Assembly (NCBI RefSeq): GCF_004341885.1
Contig: NZ_SLVX01000003.1
Span: 248,001 to 312,000, forward strand
Length of the DNA stretch: 64,000 nucleotides
Reading direction: 5' to 3'
Source of the DNA: Shinella granuli
GTDB taxonomy: Bacteria > Pseudomonadota > Alphaproteobacteria > Rhizobiales > Rhizobiaceae
A program made the position numbers and the translations under genes. The notes under the pieces were generated by a model. It searched no databases. It was not told where the DNA came from and saw only the letters and a list, made by a program, of their open reading frames with translations. Numbering within the stretch: the stretch's first letter is position 1; each line of letters starts with the position of its first letter. Below are positions 56,156-64,000 of this stretch, in pieces.

Positions 56156-57817
56156 TCACGCCGCCGCGGGGCGGCGCCACATCACCACGCGGAACCGGTT
56201 CGCGACGAAGGCCGCATCCGTCAGGCTGGCATTGCCCGCCGGATTGGCACCGGTGACGTGGAAATCGCTGAAGGCGGCGCTCTGGTTCACATAGATGCCG
56301 CCGGTCAGATTGACAGAAAGATTGACGCCTGCCACGGCGAAACGATCGGCGGCGGCCAGAATCTGCGCCTCGTCCGTCGCGTAGAGGGCAGCCGTGATGG
56401 CACCCTTGCGCTCGGCGAGCGCCGCGGCACGGTCGACGCCGTCCGCTGCGTCATCGACCGCGACGACGAAGGCGATGGGGCCGAAGCGCTCCTCCGCATA
56501 GGCGTCCGTATCCGCCGCATCGACCGCGAGGATCAGCGGCGTCGCGGTGCGGGCACCGTCGAGGCCTTCGACGGGCGCGGAGTCGCGCACGATGCGCCCG
56601 AGTGGCCGCGATGTGGCAATGCGGGCGAGCGTCGCCGGATTGGCGATGGCCCCGCAGATGCCGGCCGCACGCGCGGGATCGACAAGCAGGCTATCGACGG
56701 CAGCGGCGATGCCGGCCGCGACCGCGTCGAAGGACTTGTGGCCCTCATTGGTCTCAATACCGTCGCGCGGCACGAAAATATCCTGCGGCGCCGTGCACAT
56801 CTGGCCGGAATAGAGCGAGAGCGAGAAGGCGATGTTGCCGCACATGCCGGCAAAATCGTCCGTCGCGCCGATGACGATCGAGTTGACGCCGGCCTCTTCG
56901 GTGTAGACATCGGCATTGCCGGCATTTTCACGCACCCAGGCGCCGAAGGCGTTGGAGCCGGTATAGTCGACGATGGCGACGGCGGGGTGCTGCACGAGCT
57001 CCCTCGTGATCTCGGCGCCCGGCGCATCGGCGGCGAGCAGCACGATATCGGCCGCAAATCCTTCCTCCACCAGCACCTGGCGCGCGATTTCGACGGTGAT
57101 GGCAAGCGGCAGGATCGCCGCCGGATGCGGCTTGACGATGACGGTGTTGCCGGTGGCGAGGCTGGCGAAGAGGCCGGGATAACTGTTCCAGGTCGGGAAG
57201 GTGTTGCAGCCGATGACGAGGGAGACGCCGCGCGGCACGATGCGCCAGTGCTTCTCCATGACGATCGGCGCGCCCTTGCCCTGCGGCTTGGTCCAGGTCG
57301 CCTGCGCCGGTATGCGGGTCATCTCGGCATAGGCATAGGCGACGGCCTCGAGGCCGCGATCCTGCGCATGCGGGCCGCCGGCCTGGAAGGCCATGGCGAA
57401 GGCCTGCCCCGTCGTGTGCATGACGGCGTTGGCCATCTCGAAGCTGCGGGCATTGAGGCGGGCAAGGATTTCGAGACAGATGCCGGCGCGCACGTCCGGC
57501 GAGGCGGCGGCCCATTGCGGGGCGGCCGCGCGCGAGGCCATGACCAGCATGTCCGCGGAGGCGGCGGGATAGGTGATGCCGAGGGCAGGTCCGTAAGGCG
57601 AGACTTCCGCACCAACGCGCCCCTCGGCCGGATGATCGGCAAGATCGAATTCGGCATCGAGCCGTGCCCTGTAGGCGGCAAGGCCATCGTCCTTCGCCGT
57701 CTCGCCGTATATCTTGCCGCTCGGCACTTCGGGATAGACGGTCCAGAAATCGCGCTTTGCGGCCGCTTCGATCGCGGCGGTCAACGTCGGGCGATGGCGC
57801 TCGAAAAGTCCGGTCAT
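56156..57817 (-). CDS. paaN: phenylacetic acid degradation protein PaaN
   Basis: 553 residues, aldehyde-dehydrogenase superfamily, of the PaaN type without a hydratase domain. Seen are VIGCNTFPTWNSYPGLFASL, the segment DVYTEEAGVNSIVIGATDDF, and the Cys region SLYSGQMCTAPQDIFVPRDG. The C-terminus GGIYVNQSAAFSDFHVTG is characteristic. Relatives are co-regulated with paa genes and handle a semialdehyde or related aldehyde; the true substrate is unsettled because PaaZ is also present. It is divergent from paaG across a PaaR-like operator and appears to head a seven-gene operon. Confidence 0.87.
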   Translation of the reverse strand: MTGLFERHRPTLTAAIEAAAKRDFWTVYPEVPSGKIYGETAKDDGLAAYRARLDAEFDLADHPAEGRVGAEVSPYGPALGITYPAASADMLVMASRAAAPQWAAASPDVRAGICLEILARLNARSFEMANAVMHTTGQAFAMAFQAGGPHAQDRGLEAVAYAYAEMTRIPAQATWTKPQGKGAPIVMEKHWRIVPRGVSLVIGCNTFPTWNSYPGLFASLATGNTVIVKPHPAAILPLAITVEIARQVLVEEGFAADIVLLAADAPGAEITRELVQHPAVAIVDYTGSNAFGAWVRENAGNADVYTEEAGVNSIVIGATDDFAGMCGNIAFSLSLYSGQMCTAPQDIFVPRDGIETNEGHKSFDAVAAGIAAAVDSLLVDPARAAGICGAIANPATLARIATSRPLGRIVRDSAPVEGLDGARTATPLILAVDAADTDAYAEERFGPIAFVVAVDDAADGVDRAAALAERKGAITAALYATDEAQILAAADRFAVAGVNLSVNLTGGIYVNQSAAFSDFHVTGANPAGNASLTDAAFVANRFRVVMWRRPAAA

Positions 57818-57844
57818 CTCTGGCTCCTCCCAGTCAGTGCTTTT

Positions 57845-57873
57845 ATAATTGACTGACCGGTCGGTTTATGCAA
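57845..57873. promoter_or_regulatory. PaaR-type operator in the paaN/paaG divergent promoter
   Basis: ACTGACCGGTCGGT (57852-57865) is a palindrome around GACCGGTC with one mismatched pair. Facing left, TTGCAT (57873-57868) and AATTAT (57850-57845), 17 bp apart, make a promoter for paaN with the palindrome filling its spacer. Facing right, TTGACT (57849-57854) could be the paaG -35. Binding by the TetR protein encoded at 60690-61286 and release by phenylacetyl-CoA follow the known PaaR model; inferred here. Confidence 0.65.
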
Positions 57874-57918
57874 GAGTTTTTTTACGGTCGCCGCTGGGAA
57901 GGGCGACAGGGAGGAACC

Positions 57919-58707
57919 ATGACCACTTCCGACACCATACTGTCGGCGCTTGCCGATGGCGTTCTGAGCCTCACGCTGAACCGCCCGGACAAGCTCAACG
58001 CCTTCAACGACGAGATGCATCTTGCGCTGCGCGCCGGCTTCGAGCGCGCCCATGCGGACGAGGCGGTGCGCGCCGTGCTGCTGACCGGCGCCGGCCGCGG
58101 TTTCTGCGCCGGCCAGGATCTCGGCGACCGCGATCCGAAGAAGGGCGTGCCAGACCTCGGCCATACGATCGAGACCTACTACAACCCACTGCTGCGCCTT
58201 ATCCGCAGCCTCGAAAAACCCGTCATCTGCGCCGTCAACGGCGTTGCCGCCGGCGCGGGCGCCAACATTGCCCTTGCCTGTGACATCACGCTCGCCGCCC
58301 GCTCCGCCCGCTTCATCCAGGCCTTCGCCAGGATCGGCCTCGTGCCGGATTCCGGCGGCACCTGGAGCCTGCCGCGCCTGATCGGCGAAGCCCGCGCCAA
58401 GGCGCTTGCGCTCACCGCCGAACCGCTCGGCGCGGAAACCGCCGCCGACTGGGGCCTCATCTGGCGCGCCGTCGACGACGACACGCTGATGGAAGAGGCG
58501 ACCGCTCTCGCCACGCGCCTCGCCGCCGGCCCGACCAGGGGCCTCGGCATGACGAAACGCGCCATCCAGGCCGCCGCCACCAATTCGCTCGACCAGCAAC
58601 TCGACCTCGAACGCGACCTGCAGCGCGAGGCCGGCCGCAGCGCCGATTACGCCGAGGGCGTTTCCGCCTTCCTCGAAAAGCGCAAGCCGGAGTTTTCGGG
58701 CAAATGA
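57919..58707 (+). CDS. paaG: 2-(1,2-epoxy-1,2-dihydrophenyl)acetyl-CoA isomerase
   Basis: 262 residues, crotonase fold. LTLNRPDKLNAFNDEMHLAL, GAGRGFCAGQDLGDRDPKKG and INPLLRLIRS-type spacing match PaaG. The active-site Asp lies in IGLVPDSGGTWSLPRLIG, as in PaaG rather than a Glu/Glu hydratase. It turns the ring epoxide into the seven-membered oxepin-CoA. Start 57919 has GGGAGG upstream. Overlaps paaI by 4 bp. Confidence 0.88.
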   Translation: MTTSDTILSALADGVLSLTLNRPDKLNAFNDEMHLALRAGFERAHADEAVRAVLLTGAGRGFCAGQDLGDRDPKKGVPDLGHTIETYYNPLLRLIRSLEKPVICAVNGVAAGAGANIALACDITLAARSARFIQAFARIGLVPDSGGTWSLPRLIGEARAKALALTAEPLGAETAADWGLIWRAVDDDTLMEEATALATRLAAGPTRGLGMTKRAIQAAATNSLDQQLDLERDLQREAGRSADYAEGVSAFLEKRKPEFSGK

Positions 58708-59144
58708 GCGCCGCCGGGCTTTCTCCGCAAGCGCTCGCCGAAGCCTGCGCCAAGGCGATGTGGGACGACGACAACGCCACCCGCCATCTCGGCATGGAGC
58801 TCGTCTCCGTCGCCCCCGGCAAGGCCGTCATCGCCATGACGATCGCCGAGATCATGACCAACGGCCACGGCACCTGCCACGGCGGCTACATCTTCACGCT
58901 GGCGGATTCGGCCTTTGCCTTCGCCTGCAACACCTACAACCAGCGCACCGTCGCCCAGCACTGTTCGGTGACCTTCATCGCACCGGCCTTCCGGGGCGAC
59001 CGGCTGACCGCGACGGCGCAGGAGGTGTCGCGCCGCGGCCGCGGTGGCATCTACGACATCCGCATCACCAACCAGGAGGGCGAGCATGTCGCGGAGTTCC
59101 GCGGCCACTCGCGAACAGTCAAGGGCACCCATCTGCCGGAGTGA
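58704..59144 (+). CDS. paaI: hydroxyphenylacetyl-CoA thioesterase PaaI
   Basis: 146 residues, hotdog fold. NGHGTCHGGYIFTLADSAFA gives the catalytic Asp segment, followed by AFACNTYNQRTVAQHCSVTF and GGIYDIRITNQEGEHVAEFR. PaaI frees CoA from dead-end intermediates of the pathway. Coupled to paaG by an ATGA overlap; paaK follows after 41 bp. Confidence 0.9.
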   Translation: MSAAGLSPQALAEACAKAMWDDDNATRHLGMELVSVAPGKAVIAMTIAEIMTNGHGTCHGGYIFTLADSAFAFACNTYNQRTVAQHCSVTFIAPAFRGDRLTATAQEVSRRGRGGIYDIRITNQEGEHVAEFRGHSRTVKGTHLPE

Positions 59145-59185
59145 GGCAGAGGGCACATCATCCCGCATTCTCGGAGGAGATTTTC

Positions 59186-60496
59186 ATGGAAGACCTGTCC
59201 CCCCGCCCCGGAGATCTCGAAGCGATCGAGACGGCCTCCCGCGACGAGATTTCCGCGCTGCAGCTTGAGCGCATGAAATGGTCGCTGACCCACGCCTACG
59301 AGAACTCGCCCTTCTATCGCCAGCGCTTCGACGCGGCCGGCGTGCACCCCTCCGACCTCAAGACGCTCGCCGATCTCGCAAAGTTCCCCTTCACCACCAA
59401 GAAGGACCTGCGCGACACCTATCCCTTCGGCATGTTCGCCGTGCCGCGTGAAAGGCTCGCACGCATCCACGCCTCGTCGGGCACGACCGGCAAGCCCACC
59501 GTCGTCGGCTATACCCAGAAGGACATCGACACCTGGGCGACCGTTGTCGCCCGCTCGATCCGCGCCGCGGGCGGCCGGGCCGGCGACATCGTGCATGTCG
59601 CCTATGGCTACGGCCTCTTCACCGGCGGCCTCGGCGCCCACTATGGCGCCGAAAAGCTCGGCTGCACCGTCGTGCCGATCTCCGGCGGCATGACGGAGCG
59701 CCAGGTGACCCTGATGCAGGATTTCAAGCCGCGCATCATCATGGTCACGCCCTCCTACATGCTCTCCATCCTCGACGAGTTCCGCCGCCAGGGCGTCGAC
59801 CCGCGGGAAAGCTCGCTCGCCGTCGGCATCTTCGGCGCCGAGCCCTGGACGAACGCCATGCGCGAGGAGATCGAGCAGTCCTTCGACATGCACGCCGTCG
59901 ACATCTACGGCCTGTCGGAGGTCATGGGCCCGGGCGTTGCCAATGAATGCGTCGAGACCAAGGACGGCCTGCACATCTGGGAGGACCATTTCTACCCGGA
60001 GATCATCGATCCGGTCACCGGTGCGGTGCTGCCGGACGGCGAGATCGGCGAATTGGTCTTCACGACGCTCACCAAGGAAGGCCTGCCGATCATCCGCTAC
60101 CGCACGCGCGACCTGACACGGCTCCTGCCCGGCACCGCCCGCTCCATGCGCCGCATGGAAAAGATCACGGGCCGCTCCGACGACATGATGATCCTGCGCG
60201 GCGTCAACGTCTTCCCGACGCAGATCGAGGAACAGATCCTGAAATGTCGCGGCCTCGCGCCGCACTTCCAGATCGAGCTGACCCGCTCGGGCCGCATGGA
60301 CAACATGACCGTGCATGTCGAATGCACGCTGGAGGCGGCCGACGAGGGGGCCCGCGCGGGATCGGCAAAGGAGCTCGCCCACCACATCAAGAGCGTGGTC
60401 GGGGTCTCCACGAAGATCACCGTGCACGAACCCGGCGGCGTCGCCCGTTCGGAAGGCAAGGCGAAACGGGTGGTCGACAACCGCCCGAAGGAATGA
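59186..60496 (+). CDS. paaK: phenylacetate-CoA ligase
   Basis: 436 residues, the normal size (E. coli PaaK about 437). Adenylate-forming motif ARIHASSGTTGKPTVVGYT, IFGAEPWTNAMREEIE, IYGLSEVMGPGVANEC (aromatic pocket), YRTRDLTRLLPG and the C-terminal hinge MEKITGRSDDMMILRGVNVF. It activates phenylacetate with ATP and CoA, the first step of the pathway and the source of the PaaR inducer. Start 59186 has GGAGGAGA upstream. Confidence 0.95.
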   Translation: MEDLSPRPGDLEAIETASRDEISALQLERMKWSLTHAYENSPFYRQRFDAAGVHPSDLKTLADLAKFPFTTKKDLRDTYPFGMFAVPRERLARIHASSGTTGKPTVVGYTQKDIDTWATVVARSIRAAGGRAGDIVHVAYGYGLFTGGLGAHYGAEKLGCTVVPISGGMTERQVTLMQDFKPRIIMVTPSYMLSILDEFRRQGVDPRESSLAVGIFGAEPWTNAMREEIEQSFDMHAVDIYGLSEVMGPGVANECVETKDGLHIWEDHFYPEIIDPVTGAVLPDGEIGELVFTTLTKEGLPIIRYRTRDLTRLLPGTARSMRRMEKITGRSDDMMILRGVNVFPTQIEEQILKCRGLAPHFQIELTRSGRMDNMTVHVECTLEAADEGARAGSAKELAHHIKSVVGVSTKITVHEPGGVARSEGKAKRVVDNRPKE

Positions 60497-60508
60497 AGCG
60501 CCGGACGG

Positions 60509-60579
60509 GACAATTCCAGCAGGAGTGGGGGAAACGGTTTTGCGTCCGGAGTTGTGTAGAAACAAAGAGATAGGATATC
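60509..60579 (+). repeat. dispersed ~70-bp repeat, copy 2
   Basis: CAATTCCAGC, ACGGTTTTGCGTCCGGAG and AAACAAAGAGATAGGATAT line up with the copy at 7848-7922 with substitutions but little length change. It lies 13 bp after paaK. The rest of 60580-60689 shows no feature beyond a possible paaR promoter that I could not define. Confidence 0.6.
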
Positions 60580-60689
60580 TTCCCCGTTAGAAGACGGATG
60601 AAGGGACCCTATTCCGGCACCGGGTTGACTGTGTATAGGGAGGGCGGCCACCTTCCCGGAAGCAGCCGGGCAAAGCAAAGCAGGATAAA

Positions 60690-61286
60690 ATGGCACGCAC
60701 GCGCGCAGTTGATTTCGAGGAAAAACAACGCGGCATTCTCTCGAGTGCCGCGGCGGTCTTTGCCGAGATGGGCATGGAGAAGGCCTCCATGTCGATGATC
60801 GCCTCGCACAGCAATGTCTCCAAGGCGCTGCTCTATCACTACTATCCGAGCAAGGACGCGCTGATCTTCGATATCGTGCGCACCCACCTCACCGAACTCG
60901 AAAGCGCCATAGAGGCCGCCGACCGCCCCGACCTCGCCCCGCAGGAGCGGCTGCGCCTCCTGGTCAAAGCCGTCCTGGCGAACTACGAGGGCCGGGACAA
61001 CGAGCACAAGGTGCAGCTCAACGGCACCAGCGCGCTCTCGCAGGAACAGCTTTCCGAATTGCAGGCGATCGAGCGGCAGATCGTCAAGCGCTTCTCCGGC
61101 GTCATCCGCGACATCAATCCGGACCTCAACAAGGACCGCCCGCTGCTGATGCCCGTCACCATGTCGCTTTTCGGCATGATGAACTGGGTCTATATGTGGT
61201 TCCGACCGAATGGGCCTGTCACACGCGACGAATATGCGGACATCGCGACGACGCTGATCCTCGAAGGCGTCAAGGCTGTCACCTGA
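60690..61286 (+). CDS. paaR: TetR family regulator, probable phenylacetate repressor PaaR
   Basis: 198 residues. N-terminal helix-turn-helix: ILSSAAAVFAEMGMEKASMS, then IASHSNVSKALLYHYYPSKD. The C-terminal domain (LFGMMNWVYMWFRPNGPVTR) is that of the TetR_C group with PaaR and FadR-like acyl-CoA sensors. It sits directly after paaGIK, and a TetR-size palindrome is in the paaN/paaG promoter. PaaX of gamma-proteobacteria is absent, so this is the likely local repressor. Confidence 0.82.
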   Translation: MARTRAVDFEEKQRGILSSAAAVFAEMGMEKASMSMIASHSNVSKALLYHYYPSKDALIFDIVRTHLTELESAIEAADRPDLAPQERLRLLVKAVLANYEGRDNEHKVQLNGTSALSQEQLSELQAIERQIVKRFSGVIRDINPDLNKDRPLLMPVTMSLFGMMNWVYMWFRPNGPVTRDEYADIATTLILEGVKAVT

Positions 61287-61316
61287 AGCTTACGCATCAC
61301 ACCTCTACCTCTCTTT

Positions 61317-61392
61317 CGTCATCCTCGGGCTTGACCCGAGGATCCACTCGGCACCCGCGGCATGGATCCTCGGGTGAAGCCCGAGGATGACG
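61317..61392. repeat. GTCATCCTCGGG inverted repeat element, copy 2
   Basis: Nearly perfect arms of about 29 bp: CGTCATCCTCGGGCTTGACC at the left and its complement ending CCCGAGGATGACG at the right, 16 bp apart. It fills the gap between convergent paaR and the thioesterase gene and could act as a bidirectional terminator. Related to 22385-22470. Confidence 0.75.
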
Positions 61393-61439
61393 TGGTAGGG
61401 AGGCAGCGTCGCGCCACAAGAGCAATAATGCCACCCGCG

Positions 61440-61952
61440 CTATCCCCCATCCCTCTCCATATCCTTGCCCGTCGCTGCGACCGATTCCAGCCGCTCGGCA
61501 AACTCCCGCCGCAGCGTCCGGCGAAGCTCGGCCGCCTTGTAGCGCCGGATGTCGACCGCATCCCTCGGCTCCAGGTCCGGCACACGCACCGGCCGGCCGG
61601 CATCGTCGACGGCGACCATCGTGAAATAGCAGGAATTGGTATGCCGCCGGTGGCCGGAGCGGATGTTCTCCGCCTCGACGCGGATGCCGACCTCCATGGA
61701 GGTGCGGCCCGTATGGTTGATCGAGGCGCGGAAGGTGACGAGTTCGCCGACATGGATCGGCTCCTTGAACATCACCTGGTCGACCGAGAGCGTCACCGCA
61801 TATTGCTGCGAATAGCGCGAGGCGCAGGAGAAGGCCACGCGATCGAGCAGGTTGAGCAGTGCGCCCCCATGAACCTTTCCGGAAAAATTCGCCATGTCCG
61901 GCGTCATCAGAACGGTCATTTCCAGGCGGCACGGGTCCTGCGCGATCGGCAT
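61440..61952 (-). CDS. acyl-CoA thioesterase (YciA/hotdog type)
   Basis: 170 residues. MTPDMANFSGKVHGGALLNL and DRVAFSCASRYSQQYAVTLS show the hotdog active-site helix with His and Asp; SVDQVMFKEPIHVGELVTF follows. It hydrolyses acyl-CoAs. It starts 7 bp after the paaZ stop, so it is probably cotranscribed with paaZ and serves as a second CoA-recovering enzyme beside PaaI. The long charged C-terminus (RRTLRREFAERLESVAATGK) is common in the family. Confidence 0.87.
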   Translation of the reverse strand: MPIAQDPCRLEMTVLMTPDMANFSGKVHGGALLNLLDRVAFSCASRYSQQYAVTLSVDQVMFKEPIHVGELVTFRASINHTGRTSMEVGIRVEAENIRSGHRRHTNSCYFTMVAVDDAGRPVRVPDLEPRDAVDIRRYKAAELRRTLRREFAERLESVAATGKDMERDGG

Positions 61953-61959
61953 GCTGCGG

Positions 61960-64000
<2,041 letters not shown>

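Overview
The window is GC-rich, tightly packed alphaproteobacterial DNA, most likely from the chromosome or a large replicon of a Rhizobiaceae member (Rhizobium/Ensifer/Shinella type; genus not resolved). Supporting signs are the many ABC transporters with LacI-type regulators, a gltX-lysS pair, a Mur-type (Fur family) double operator in front of sitABCD, and five composite palindromic intergenic repeats of the rhizobial RIME kind. No tRNA, rRNA, phage, insertion sequence or CRISPR array was seen. Both window edges cut genes: xylB on the left and paaZ on the right.

Layout. 0-7 kb: xylB (partial) with a LacI regulator, a PhzF-like protein, and a divergent EmrAB-type efflux operon with its TetR repressor around an unusual promoter/operator region. 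7-14 kb: a TerC-family membrane protein, an SLC13-type permease with two RCK_C domains, gltX, lysS and a His-tailed hypothetical protein. 14-18 kb: the sitABCD manganese (iron) ABC transporter. 18-21 kb: a DadA-like oxidoreductase, a nucleoside hydrolase and ung. 21-28.6 kb: a sugar-like catabolic cluster around a probable 1,5-anhydro-D-fructose reductase (DUF993 aldolase-like protein, LacI, AFR, CoA transferase, enoyl-CoA hydratase, aldehyde dehydrogenase), with matching operators on both sides of the divergent promoter region. 28.6-38.7 kb: another LacI regulator, a CUT1 sugar ABC transporter (binding protein, two permeases, ATPase), then an oxidative set of GMC dehydrogenase, SDR, GMC dehydrogenase and a Dabb protein. 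38.7-42.5 kb: a YehZYXW-type osmoprotectant ABC transporter on the minus strand. 42.8-44.7 kb: a DUF4126 membrane protein and a MerA-like flavoprotein.

44.9-64 kb looks like one functional block for aromatic amines and phenylacetate. A periplasmic copper amine oxidase, an aldehyde dehydrogenase and an AraC regulator match the tynA-feaB-feaR set, which turns phenylethylamine into phenylacetaldehyde and then phenylacetate. Next comes a minus-strand run of paaN, a five-gene Liv-type ABC transporter and a hydratase/3-hydroxyacyl-CoA dehydrogenase fusion. This run is divergent from paaG-paaI-paaK. The shared paaN/paaG promoter region carries a GACCGGTC-centred palindrome, a candidate site for the TetR-type PaaR encoded just downstream. 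paaZ (ring opening and aldehyde oxidation) and an acyl-CoA thioesterase follow. The ring epoxidase paaABCDE and the thiolase paaJ are not in the window.

All functional calls come from reading protein motifs, lengths and gene order by eye; no database search was run.
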